Source: Bacteroidales bacterium (lineage in GTDB: Bacteria > Bacteroidota > Bacteroidia > Bacteroidales > UBA7960). From it: DNA of 8,341 bases. The notes beneath the pieces are model-generated. The model made no database searches. It saw nothing but the letters and a program-made list of their open reading frames with translations, and was not told the origin of the DNA. Below are positions 1-7,760 of this stretch, piece after piece (position 1 is the first letter of the stretch; each line of letters starts with the position of its first letter). The translations under genes were made by a program, and so were the position numbers. The DNA lies in assembly GCA_007128045.1 (NCBI GenBank), contig SKYG01000245.1, positions 1 through 8,341 of the forward strand, given 5' to 3'.

Positions 1-3000
1 CCAGGTTTGAATAGGGATGATTGTGGGTAAATGAAAAATTGGTGCCATTGTATCCCAAAGGGTTTGGCTGATTCATTAAGTCTGCTAAAACCAACTTTCC
101 TGAACTAACAACTACAAACTCAATCTGTTCTGTAGAGGGGTTATTCATGATATCCCAAACACGCATGGTAAGGGTATAATGACCATTTTCCAGCCTGTTA
201 AAAGGATAAACGACCCTGCCACTTTGATAGCTGTCTTTGTCAGCCTCGTAATAACTGTTCAACACAATGGGTTGTGTGCTTTGATCATTCAGGTAAGCCA
301 ATATGTCGTGCCCGATGCGGCCGGAAATATTGATTCCGCTCTGGTCACTCAAATGGGCAAGCAACACAGGATTCTCACTGGTAGTTCCTCCGGATATAAA
401 CGTTGTGTCATTTATAAACAATTGGATTATGGGGCCTTCATTATCCGGAGCACCAACTTCGCTCGTACCCCCAATGGTAAAATCAGTAAAATAACCATGT
501 CCATCATCAACCCCGTTGTCGAAATAATAACTGATCTTCCCCTGGTCATAATGATAAGCGATATCTTTTGGCACCACGAAAGAAAAACTAAACTCCCCAT
601 TTTCGATGCTGGCTTTGCCTTTGTAGAGTGCAGAATTTTGTATATGGAAGTTGGCCTTATTACTTCCTGACGCATTGGCCTGGGTCTGATACAGATTAAA
701 TTTATCATATACCGTCGGGAACAACACACCACTATAGTCATGTATCTTATTACCATGGTAATCAGCAATATGTCCTGACACAGTAACTTTCTGAAAGGCC
801 CTCACGGTATCGGTAACGAACTCGGTAACGACCCTGTGCTTTGGGTAGGCCATCTGCATGGAAGGGTCACCGAGCAACACAAAATTCTTGAGCCGCCAGG
901 GTTGCACATTGCCATCACTCTGCACCTTTGCAAGCCGGATCAGATCGCCAAGCCGGGGATAATAGCCCTCACTGTCTGGCTTGAACACATTGCGCATAAA
1001 GTTCTCGTTCAGTGTCAGGTTGGTTCCCGACCAGGCCAGACGTGTGGTGGTATATAGTGCAACAGCACCCCCATCAGGCTTCAGCAATATTCTTACGCCA
1101 GCCGACAATTCATCAGGGTCAGGCTGGTCAAAACTACTGAACTCACATGTAGCCGTCATAAACACAGGCATGTTGTAAAAATTATTCCAGGTAGCGATAT
1201 CATCGAAAGTGACCACCCTTTCATGAGCCAGTCCTCTTACACCACCGTGGCCAATATAGTTGATCAGCAAGGCACCGTTATTAACCCTGGCATTGATCGC
1301 CCTGTTCACGTCAGGATAACGCGACCCGCCTGCCATGGTAATCATCTGATAAGCATCCAGGTATATTTTTTCAATATTATAATAAGGATGGTTCTGATGC
1401 ACGATGTTACTTAATCGTTCAGCGTGGGTAAAATGCGTATTGTAATCGCCATCATCAGCTACAAAGACCACCTGATTGCGCCAATCAGCATAGTTCGGAA
1501 TATTTATACCCATCAAGAGGTCCTGGCTGCCAGGATCAAATTCAGGAACACGATTATCATACCTGATGATCTTATCTACCAGAGCTGCTGCTTCATCAAC
1601 AGTTCTGACCGGCAACCGTCCTATTCCTATATCAAGCAATCCTGCTGCTCCCTCTCCCTCATTATCGGCCAGCAGGCCATAATAATCGTCGGTCATAAAC
1701 GAATTTGACGGAGATAAGGATGCCTGACTCTGATAGGTAGGGATCAGGTTGCCGCCATGGCCAAGGATGTCTTTATTATCTATTGTACCATTCCCGAAGA
1801 GCATCAGATAACGGGGCAGTTGACTGGCATCCTCCGCCCTGTCGTAAAACATCTTCATGAAATTGCGAATGGCTGTGGCATCAGGAGTACCTGAAGAAAA
1901 TTCGTTATATATTTGTTGCGGACTTACAATACAGACGCTCAAGCCGTCGTGCTGGCTGCGAAAATCGGCCAGACGTCTTGCCTCATCAAGAAAGCTTTCA
2001 TGACTAACGATGATCATATCATGATAGTCGATGGCATGCAGGTTCTGGTTTTCAATTTCTCCTTTTAGAGTAGGCGATAAAAATGCGCTGCCATTGAATG
2101 CAACAAACTCTCTGAGGTTGTCAGCGGCAGCACGGAACTTTTGCACCGTTCCCTGCTGTATGGTTGCTTGCTTCCTGATGTTAAACCGATCTGTAACATC
2201 CCATATAGTGACCTGCTCCGGAGCATTAACAAGTGTATACTCGGCAATATGACCATCCCCAACAATACTGGTATTTCGAAACGCCATCTGCGAACCTGAG
2301 TAACGAAGGTTCCGGGTAACATTCAGGGTTATGTAATGCAACCAACCACGGGCAGTGATCTGAGGCCTGTTGTATTGTAATGTTACAGATATATTATTCT
2401 GTTGAACCGGATTGAATAACAAGGAAGATTTAGACTGACGTGCATAAAAACCGATGTCATCCAGCAAATTTACCGATGGCACTGAAATCACCGTTTCCTC
2501 CGCACCTGCCCTGACACTAAAGGTACTGTTAACCGGTGAGCGGGCAGCAACCGAGACCTTTACCCTCGACGGGCTATTGATGTCAATATCAGCAAAATCG
2601 AAGTTAAACGATCTGTTTTGAGTCGTTTCAAACACTTCACCGTACCACTCCCGCCCACTACCTATGAGATTGGTAAGCTCTTTCTGATGGTAGGCAACAT
2701 CAAGAAAGGTATTTACCTGATGTGTAGGCTCACCGGTATCGGATTGCTTAACACCAATCCGTTTCCCACTACCCTCGCTGGTTGTAATGAAATAACAGTT
2801 CTCATTAGAATATAGGTGCACCTGGTGGTCAAAAAAGCCGGAATTTTTATCATAGTACCAATAATCAGGCGACTGCCCATAAAAAAGTATGTAGTCATTC
2901 TGTCCGAACACACCTCCAGCAGTACCACTGATAAAAATAGCATTTTCTATAAGATCATCATGTCTGCTGGCCATATTTGACTCAGGAAGCATCCCCCCAC

Positions 3001-3652
3001 CATTTCCATATAAACTGATCTGACTCTTTTGCAGGTTGGCCATGGGTATGCCCAGCTGCTGCAGGTCATTATATCCCAGCCGGTGTATACCGGTCTTTTC
3101 AACGCAAACCTTATACCAATTCCCCTGAGCCAACACTGAGTTTGAAGCGTAGGTTTGAGCCAGCTCATAACTGATTGACTTGTCATAATTATTAGACGCG
3201 GTCAAGCTGAATGAGATAAGTTTTTCAAAACTGCCTGATGAAGGATGATAACGGAAGGGGTAGAAACTAATTACAGAATAATGCCGCTTGCGCTCCCATT
3301 GCTCCCCGGTTGTCACCCGTATCTCCTGATTTCTAAATCCGGAAGCTTCCAAAACATCCCGCTCTTCATGTGTTACGGGGATAAATACTGCATCCGTGAC
3401 ACTGAAATCGTGGCTAAAATGAGGTACCTCATTTTGTTTCCGGTACGTATATAATGGAACTGAAGGCATGGTATCAGAAAAGACACCGCCCGGAAAATAC
3501 AGAGCATCGGTAAACTGGTCTTCGCCAAATGGAATTCGCTGTGGCACATCCCACTGCAGTTCAATTTTGCGAACCAATTCCTGAGAAACGGAAACAGAAA
3601 TACCAACAACAAAAAAAAGCAGTATATAACAAACTGTCTTAAGTCTTATCAT
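1..3652 (-). CDS. porU: PorU, type IX secretion system surface sortase/C25 peptidase (3' end cut off by window edge)
   Basis: The reading frame is open over 1217 codons with no stop before the window edge, so the C-terminus is missing. The start is fixed: an in-frame TGA lies eight codons upstream and this is the only ATG between. Residues 1-23 form a signal peptide (basic MIRLK, hydrophobic core, cleavage near SVS/QE). Residues 24-540 are a beta-rich N-terminal region with WYKV at 179-182, followed by a GIHRLGYNDLQQLGI motif seen in PorU homologues. The gingipain-like C25 domain spans about 543-930. Its catalytic pair is visible as His802 in NYIGHGG and Cys836 in TATCEFSSFD, 34 residues apart as in gingipains, and it ends near LGDPS (927-931). 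The visible tail (NQPNP...FSFTHN, about 1195-1213) resembles the start of the FlgD-like C-terminal domain. Known role: PorU cleaves the C-terminal signal of T9SS cargo at the surface and joins it to anionic LPS, working with PorV. It is divergent from porP-gldJ. Confidence 0.95.
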   Translation of the reverse strand, partial: MIRLKTVCYILLFFVVGISVSVSQELVRKIELQWDVPQRIPFGEDQFTDALYFPGGVFSDTMPSVPLYTYRKQNEVPHFSHDFSVTDAVFIPVTHEERDVLEASGFRNQEIRVTTGEQWERKRHYSVISFYPFRYHPSSGSFEKLISFSLTASNNYDKSISYELAQTYASNSVLAQGNWYKVCVEKTGIHRLGYNDLQQLGIPMANLQKSQISLYGNGGGMLPESNMASRHDDLIENAIFISGTAGGVFGQNDYILFYGQSPDYWYYDKNSGFFDHQVHLYSNENCYFITTSEGSGKRIGVKQSDTGEPTHQVNTFLDVAYHQKELTNLIGSGREWYGEVFETTQNRSFNFDFADIDINSPSRVKVSVAARSPVNSTFSVRAGAEETVISVPSVNLLDDIGFYARQSKSSLLFNPVQQNNISVTLQYNRPQITARGWLHYITLNVTRNLRYSGSQMAFRNTSIVGDGHIAEYTLVNAPEQVTIWDVTDRFNIRKQATIQQGTVQKFRAAADNLREFVAFNGSAFLSPTLKGEIENQNLHAIDYHDMIIVSHESFLDEARRLADFRSQHDGLSVCIVSPQQIYNEFSSGTPDATAIRNFMKMFYDRAEDASQLPRYLMLFGNGTIDNKDILGHGGNLIPTYQSQASLSPSNSFMTDDYYGLLADNEGEGAAGLLDIGIGRLPVRTVDEAAALVDKIIRYDNRVPEFDPGSQDLLMGINIPNYADWRNQVVFVADDGDYNTHFTHAERLSNIVHQNHPYYNIEKIYLDAYQMITMAGGSRYPDVNRAINARVNNGALLINYIGHGGVRGLAHERVVTFDDIATWNNFYNMPVFMTATCEFSSFDQPDPDELSAGVRILLKPDGGAVALYTTTRLAWSGTNLTLNENFMRNVFKPDSEGYYPRLGDLIRLAKVQSDGNVQPWRLKNFVLLGDPSMQMAYPKHRVVTEFVTDTVRAFQKVTVSGHIADYHGNKIHDYSGVLFPTVYDKFNLYQTQANASGSNKANFHIQNSALYKGKASIENGEFSFSFVVPKDIAYHYDQGKISYYFDNGVDDGHGYFTDFTIGGTSEVGAPDNEGPIIQLFINDTTFISGGTTSENPVLLAHLSDQSGINISGRIGHDILAYLNDQSTQPIVLNSYYEADKDSYQSGRVVYPFNRLENGHYTLTMRVWDIMNNPSTEQIEFVVVSSGKLVLADLMNQPNPLGYNGTNFSFTHNHPYSNL

Positions 3653-3814
3653 TTTCAATCCATTGAGAAGTTGTCATAAAATATCCTGACAACCTTCCGG
3701 AAACTACAATACAATAAAAATATAAAAAAAACTTTTGATAGTAAAACACAAAATCAAAGCACTTGTTTTAAAAACGGGAAAATGGGTGTAATATTATTTT
3801 GATATGTTTTAATT

Positions 3815-3835
3815 GGTTGAAGGTTGAAGGTTGAA
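3815..3835 (+). repeat. Three tandem GGTTGAA heptamers
   Basis: Three perfect head-to-tail copies of GGTTGAA occupy this stretch, followed by a partial decayed unit (TGG). The unit differs at two central positions from the GGTCAAA heptamer found 39 bases further on, so the two arrays may share an origin. Function is unknown. Confidence 0.8.
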
Positions 3836-3845
3836 TGGATTATTT

Positions 3846-3869
3846 GTAGGGACAGGGCTTGACCTGTCC
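3846..3869 (+). repeat. REP-like palindromic element with 5' GTAG
   Basis: GTAG at 3846-3849 is followed directly by a perfect 7-bp hairpin: GGACAGG (3850-3856) and CCTGTCC (3863-3869) around the loop GCTTGA. A GTAG tetranucleotide at the foot of a short hairpin is the known hallmark of REP sequences mobilised by Y1-type TnpA-REP (RAYT) enzymes. No such enzyme gene lies in the window, so the element would have to be moved in trans. Classification as REP is an inference from the structure alone; a single copy is visible. Confidence 0.55.
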
Positions 3870-3879
3870 GAAAGGTCAA
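3859..3879. repeat. Inverted repeat overlapping the REP-like hairpin
   Basis: TTGACCT (3859-3865) and AGGTCAA (3873-3879) form a perfect 7-bp stem with a 7-base loop. Bases 3863-3865 are shared with the right arm of the GGACAGG/CCTGTCC hairpin, so the two stems cannot form together. It could be chance, given that the left arm resembles the neighbouring heptamer. Confidence 0.5.
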
Positions 3880-3887
3880 AGGTCAAA
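3874..3887 (+). repeat. Two tandem GGTCAAA heptamers
   Basis: Two perfect copies of GGTCAAA follow the REP-like hairpin after four bases and run into a short A-tract. The unit is the reverse complement of the TTTGACC/GACCTTT heptamer that is repeated between murF and anmK. The first copy also pairs with the REP loop and right arm (see the inverted repeat at 3859-3879). Confidence 0.7.
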
Positions 3888-3925
3888 AAAATCCCTGAAC
3901 ATTATATCGTATAGCCAATATATAC

Positions 3926-3933
3926 TAAATTTG
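3926..3933 (+). promoter_or_regulatory. Bacteroidota -7 box (TAAATTTG) for porP-gldJ-murF
   Basis: The octamer TAAATTTG matches the Bacteroidota sigma-ABfr -7 consensus TAnnTTTG exactly. It would start transcription around 3938-3942, leaving a leader of about 50 bases before porP. No clear TTTG element stands at the usual -33 distance, so this rests on the -7 box and its position. Confidence 0.55.
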
Positions 3934-3990
3934 CGGGAGGAGAGTTATTACTGTGGCATTCTGATCAGATGTAAACGAATCCGATAAGTG

Positions 3991-4947
3991 ATGATTGTGC
4001 GTGCGGTTCATTTTATTATGTTGATAGCTCTATGGTTGATGCATTTACCATGTATCAGGGCCCAGGATGCCATCTTCTCGCAATATTATGCATCACCGAT
4101 ATACCTAAACCCGGCTTTTACCGGCACAGGTGCCGGTTCACGGATCGTGATGAATTACCGTAACCAGCCATTCCCGCGCCTGGGCACTTTTTCAACCATC
4201 AATGTTTCTTATGATACAGACCTTCCATCCGTAAACAGTGGGTTAGGACTTATCGTAACCAGCGACCATCAGGGTGGCTTGCTGATGCGTAACAACATTA
4301 GTGCTGTATATGCCTATCACCTGCAAGCCGGTGAAAAGCTGTTTATTAACTTTGGCGCTCAGGCGGGCTATTACCGGAAAGACCTTAATTGGAACAACCT
4401 TACTTTTGCAGATGCAGACGAACCCCCACCTGAAGAAACCTGGAACCACGCATCAAATTTCGCTGCCGGCCTTCTGATTCACAGCGACTGGTATTATGCC
4501 GGTCTTTCGGCACATCATCTCAACAGACCACGGGAAAGTTTCTATGGAAACCACAGACTACCAATAAAATATACCGCCCACATGGGAATGTATGTTGAAC
4601 CCTCGCAGCAGCGCAGGGCCAATACTTTGCCGTTCAATTACTTCATCTCACCCAATTTGATAGTGCAGAATCAAGGAGAATACTACAGAATAAATTATGG
4701 ATTCTATGCAGGTATTGAGTCACTCATGGCCGGGGTATGGTACAGACAAGACCTGAACAATCCAAATACCATCATCTTTCTTGTCGGCCTAAGCCTCGAC
4801 AATTACCGCATAGGCTATAGTTATGATTATTCGCTTTCAGGATACTCAAGCGCAACACACGGAGCCCACGAACTAAGTGTAGCAATATATTTTCATGATC
4901 CAAAAAGAAATTTGAGAGAGCGGATACTAAACTGTCCACGTTTTTAG
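3991..4947 (+). CDS. porP: PorP/SprF family type IX secretion outer-membrane protein
   Basis: The protein has 318 residues, close to the usual 300-340 of the family. The ATG at 3991 is chosen over a GTG one codon upstream (GTGATG). Residues 1-24 are a signal peptide with cleavage after IRA, leaving QDAIFSQYY. The mature N-terminus carries the PorP/SprF hallmark, an IFSQYY segment followed by a YLNPAFTG motif. The remainder is rich in alternating aromatic and polar residues and Gly, as expected for a 12-14 strand beta-barrel (for example residues about 95-115 and 225-285), and it has no OmpA-like domain. Known role: PorP/SprF proteins sit in the outer membrane, bind the periplasmic PorE link to peptidoglycan, and some anchor type B CTD adhesins such as SprB. 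The gene begins a probable transcription unit with gldJ, whose start is 33 bases after its stop. Bacteroidota often have many paralogues, so whether this is the core copy or an accessory one cannot be told. Confidence 0.92.
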   Translation: MIVRAVHFIMLIALWLMHLPCIRAQDAIFSQYYASPIYLNPAFTGTGAGSRIVMNYRNQPFPRLGTFSTINVSYDTDLPSVNSGLGLIVTSDHQGGLLMRNNISAVYAYHLQAGEKLFINFGAQAGYYRKDLNWNNLTFADADEPPPEETWNHASNFAAGLLIHSDWYYAGLSAHHLNRPRESFYGNHRLPIKYTAHMGMYVEPSQQRRANTLPFNYFISPNLIVQNQGEYYRINYGFYAGIESLMAGVWYRQDLNNPNTIIFLVGLSLDNYRIGYSYDYSLSGYSSATHGAHELSVAIYFHDPKRNLRERILNCPRF

Positions 4948-4948
4948 T

Positions 4949-4956
4949 TATTTTTG
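4949..4956 (+). promoter_or_regulatory. Possible internal -7 box (TATTTTTG) for gldJ
   Basis: TATTTTTG, one base after the porP stop codon, matches TAnnTTTG. Transcription from it would begin near 4961-4965 and give a leader of about 20 bases for gldJ. The match sits in a T-rich stretch where chance hits are likely, and no -33 TTTG is seen upstream within the end of porP. Confidence 0.35.
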
Positions 4957-4980
4957 TACCATGATCAAAACTAATTTGCA

Positions 4981-6402
4981 ATGAGAATACAATTTCCAAG
5001 CCACTGTAGTGTTTACAGTTTGGTTCTATTCATGACAATTGCCGGTTTATCCTCGTGTAAAAAAGAGACCTCTCCGACTACCGGGTGGAACTACAACGAC
5101 CCGGACCACGGAGGTTTTGAGGTCGTCAGCTATCAGGAGCAACAAACCGGGCCTGGCCTTGTATTTATCGAAGGAGGCACCTTTGTAATGGGCAACTCCC
5201 AGGATGACGTAATGTATGACTGGAACAACCTGCGCAGACGAGTCACCGTGTCTTCCTTCTATATGGATGAAACAGAGGTCAGAAACCTCGACTATATTGA
5301 ATACCTTTTTTGGACCAGCAGGGTGCTTGGTGGCCTTTATCCCGAAGTATACAGGAGCGCATTGCCCGACACGTTGGTTTGGAGAGACCCAATGGCCTAC
5401 AATGAACCCTTTGTGGAGAATTACTTAAGACACCCCGCATACCGTGACTATCCTGTCGTGGGTGTAAGCTGGGTGCAAGCATCCAGGTACGCCGACTGGC
5501 GCACTGACCGCGTCAATGAAATGATCCTGATTAGAAGAGGAATTATTGACTTTGACCCCGAGTCCCTGTTTACCACTGAGGCTTATTATGCCGGACTTTA
5601 TGAAGGCACTGTAAGAAGGAACCTGCCTGATATGGACCCCAGAGGTACAGGAGAACGACGTGTCCGTCAGGAAGATGGTATTCTCCTGCCCAGATACAGA
5701 CTCCCCACCGAGGCCGAGTGGGAGTTTGCCGCACTGGGGCTTATTGGAAATACCGTTGAAGAACGCATTCTTGAAGGCAGGGTATACCCATGGGCAGGAA
5801 ACACCATACGCAGCAGTGAAAGAAAAACCAGGGGCATTTTTATGGCAAACGTGCAAAGAGGCAGGGGCGATATGATGGGTGTTGCAGGAAACCTTAATGA
5901 TGGTGGCGAAATAACCGTTCCGGTTTACTCATATTGGCCAAACGATTATGGCCTCTACAATATGGCCGGGAATGTTAATGAATGGGTAAAGGATGTATAC
6001 AGACCCCTGTCTCATGAAGACGTTGCAGGATTCAGGCCTTTCAGGGGAAATGTTTTTCAAACACTTGACCTCAATGCTAACGGTGAACCCCAAATTGATT
6101 CCCTGGGCAGGTTGGTGTACAAACCAGATACGATTCAACGCAGAAACTACAGATCACCCAACAATATCGGATATCTGGATGGAGACTCTCTGTCTGTTAT
6201 CCAGGGCGACTCCCTAATGTATAATTATGGGGTTAATACCCTGATCAGTGACGAAGCCAGAGTATATAAAGGTGGTAGCTGGAAAGACCGCGTGTATTGG
6301 ATCAACCCCGGAACCAGAAGGTTCCTTAATGAGAACATGTCTACCAACGACATTGGCTTCAGATGTGCCATGACCAGGGTAGGTAGTCCCATCGGATACT
6401 AG
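4981..6402 (+). CDS. gldJ: GldJ, T9SS/gliding lipoprotein with SUMF1 (FGE-like) fold
   Basis: The protein has 473 residues. It has a lipoprotein signal peptide with lipobox LSSC and lipidation at Cys26. The mature start (TTGWNYNDPDHGGFE, 33-47) and PGLVFIEGGTFVMG (58-71) resemble GldJ more than GldK. The formylglycine-generating-enzyme-like domain covers about 58-465, with FYMDETEV (93-100), HPAY...PVVGVSW (151-164), RLPTEAEWEFA (240-250), GNVNEWVKDVY (330-340), KGGSW (430-434) and GFRCA (459-463). The catalytic cysteine pair of true FGE is absent: the only cysteines are Cys9 and Cys26 in the signal region and Cys462, so a structural role is expected. Known role: GldJ is an outer-membrane lipoprotein that stabilises GldK and the T9SS and is needed for gliding. 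murF follows 26 bases later, as in Flavobacterium gldJ loci. The alternative call, GldK/PorK, is less likely because gldL, gldM and gldN are not downstream. Confidence 0.9.
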   Translation: MRIQFPSHCSVYSLVLFMTIAGLSSCKKETSPTTGWNYNDPDHGGFEVVSYQEQQTGPGLVFIEGGTFVMGNSQDDVMYDWNNLRRRVTVSSFYMDETEVRNLDYIEYLFWTSRVLGGLYPEVYRSALPDTLVWRDPMAYNEPFVENYLRHPAYRDYPVVGVSWVQASRYADWRTDRVNEMILIRRGIIDFDPESLFTTEAYYAGLYEGTVRRNLPDMDPRGTGERRVRQEDGILLPRYRLPTEAEWEFAALGLIGNTVEERILEGRVYPWAGNTIRSSERKTRGIFMANVQRGRGDMMGVAGNLNDGGEITVPVYSYWPNDYGLYNMAGNVNEWVKDVYRPLSHEDVAGFRPFRGNVFQTLDLNANGEPQIDSLGRLVYKPDTIQRRNYRSPNNIGYLDGDSLSVIQGDSLMYNYGVNTLISDEARVYKGGSWKDRVYWINPGTRRFLNENMSTNDIGFRCAMTRVGSPIGY

Positions 6403-6428
6403 TACCTTAGCCAGTGCATGACTTTCTT

Positions 6429-7760
6429 ATGGATCAAAAAAACGCACTGACATACCTGCATCAACTCGCTTTGAGCGGAGCACCTATATGTACTGATAGC
6501 AGGACAGCCATTAGTAACAGCATCTATTTTGCGCTCAGAGGAGACAACTTCAACGGCAACGACTTTGCTGCACAGGCACTCTCAAACGGATGTCGGCTGG
6601 CGGTTATCGATGACCCCACAAAAAAGACCAACAACAACTACCTGCTGGTCGATGATGTGCTAACTACCCTGCAGCATCTTGCACGGTTACACAGACAACA
6701 ATTCACTGTTCCCGTGGTTGGCATTACAGGATCCAATGGCAAAACCACCACAAAAGAACTGATACATGCTGTGCTGTCAAGCACCTTCTATTCCACTGCT
6801 ACCAAAGGAAACCTGAATAACCATATTGGTGTTCCCCGCACCTTGCTAGACTTCCGTGAACCACTGAATATCGCTATCATTGAAATGGGAGCAAACCATA
6901 TTCATGAGATCGACAAGCTTTGTAAACTGGCCCTGCCTGATTATGGCCTGATTACCAACATTGGGAAAGCACATCTTGAAGGGTTTGGCTCCTTTGAGAA
7001 TGTTGTTGCCGCCAAGACCGAACTTTATACACACATAGCAGAAAATAAGGGTGTATTATTTGTTAATGGCGACGATGAAATTCTCCTGAAACACTCCGGC
7101 AACACACAAAGAATTCTCTATGGAAAAAATAATTCCTATCATTGCAGTGGAACCATTCTCTCTGCTCATCCCTACCTGAGCATATCCTATCATGTGAACA
7201 AGGCTTTTGGCAAAACCAGGCAGGGAGCCCGGGGCACTATTCATTCAAACCTTACAGGAAGCTATAACTTTGATAACATCCTGGCAGCCGTAACAATTGG
7301 TTTGTTTTTTGGTGTTGCAGATTCAAGCATTGTCAAAGCAATTGAAAGCTACCACCCTTCCAATAATCGCTCTCAGCTTATTGAGACCAGCCGTAATAAG
7401 CTTATTATGGATGCATATAATGCAAACCCCACAAGCATGGCCGCATCAATAAGCAACTTCCTCCAATATAAATCTGAAGGAAAAACGGCAGTATTTCTTG
7501 GTGATATGCTTGAATTGGGTTCTTATGCCTTGCAAGAGCACAAACATATTTTTCAGATCATAAAAAGCAACCAGTTTGATTTGTCTGTCTTTGTTGGAAA
7601 TATATTCTCCCAGGTTGTTGAAGCCAAAGATAATATCCATATCTTTCCGGATGTGGAAACAGCCAGAAACTGGCTAAAAAACAACCCACTCAACGACTAT
7701 AGTATTCTTGTTAAGGGATCAAGGGGAATTAAAATGGAAACGCTACAAGCATATCTCTGA
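6429..7760 (+). CDS. murF: MurF, UDP-N-acetylmuramoyl-tripeptide--D-alanyl-D-alanine ligase
   Basis: This cytoplasmic ligase adds D-Ala-D-Ala to UDP-MurNAc-tripeptide using ATP, the last soluble step of peptidoglycan precursor synthesis. From the ATG at 6429 it has 443 residues, a normal length. An in-frame GTG at 6414 would add five residues; the ATG start is preferred because the first domain then begins as in relatives. Positions in the 443-residue form: N-terminal substrate domain with CTDSR (about 21-25), P-loop GSNGKTT (101-107), GNLNNHIGVP (127-136), EMGANH (152-157), AAKTE with the probable carbamylated Lys196, then NRSQ (313-316), DAYNANPTSM (328-337) and LGDMLELG (357-364) of the C-terminal domain, and KGSRG near the end. 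These separate MurF from MurC, MurD and MurE. The stop codon lies inside the first unit of a heptamer array. It is probably co-transcribed with gldJ. Confidence 0.95.
   Translation: MDQKNALTYLHQLALSGAPICTDSRTAISNSIYFALRGDNFNGNDFAAQALSNGCRLAVIDDPTKKTNNNYLLVDDVLTTLQHLARLHRQQFTVPVVGITGSNGKTTTKELIHAVLSSTFYSTATKGNLNNHIGVPRTLLDFREPLNIAIIEMGANHIHEIDKLCKLALPDYGLITNIGKAHLEGFGSFENVVAAKTELYTHIAENKGVLFVNGDDEILLKHSGNTQRILYGKNNSYHCSGTILSAHPYLSISYHVNKAFGKTRQGARGTIHSNLTGSYNFDNILAAVTIGLFFGVADSSIVKAIESYHPSNNRSQLIETSRNKLIMDAYNANPTSMAASISNFLQYKSEGKTAVFLGDMLELGSYALQEHKHIFQIIKSNQFDLSVFVGNIFSQVVEAKDNIHIFPDVETARNWLKNNPLNDYSILVKGSRGIKMETLQAYL

Larger units (their letters stand above)
3653..3990. other. Divergent intergenic region between porU and porP
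   Basis: This is the only gene-free stretch above 300 bases. From left to right it holds an AT-rich part (about 3700-3815) that should contain the porU promoter, three GGTTGAA heptamers, a REP-like GTAG hairpin, two GGTCAAA heptamers ending in an A-run, and a TAnnTTTG box for porP. I found no exact TAnnTTTG box on the minus strand for porU; the nearest is a TATTTTTA stretch within the A/T run around 3710-3725, which is too weak to call. No open frame here looks protein-coding. Confidence 0.7.

Noticed and set aside
179..670. Plus-strand open frame of 163 codons
   Set aside because: It lies wholly antisense to the porU coding frame, has no family motif and a composition that follows from the opposite strand.
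3991..4065. PorP as a lipoprotein (Cys21 in the leader)
   Set aside because: The residues around the cysteine (HLPC followed by IRAQD) fit a signal peptidase I site after IRA better than a lipobox, as usual for PorP/SprF.
4961..4984. Seven-codon mini-ORF whose TGA overlaps the gldJ ATG (ATGA)
   Set aside because: Too short to tell from chance; a transcript from the internal promoter box would start at or after its ATG. No attenuator-like codons or hairpins.
5425..5856. Minus-strand open frame of 143 codons inside gldJ
   Set aside because: The plus frame shows conserved GldJ motifs throughout this stretch; the minus frame has none and no plausible start context.
4981..6402. Active formylglycine-generating or EgtB-like enzyme
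   Set aside because: The catalytic cysteines of FGE and the iron-binding histidines of EgtB are not visible, and the lipobox, N-terminal motif and murF neighbour point to GldJ.
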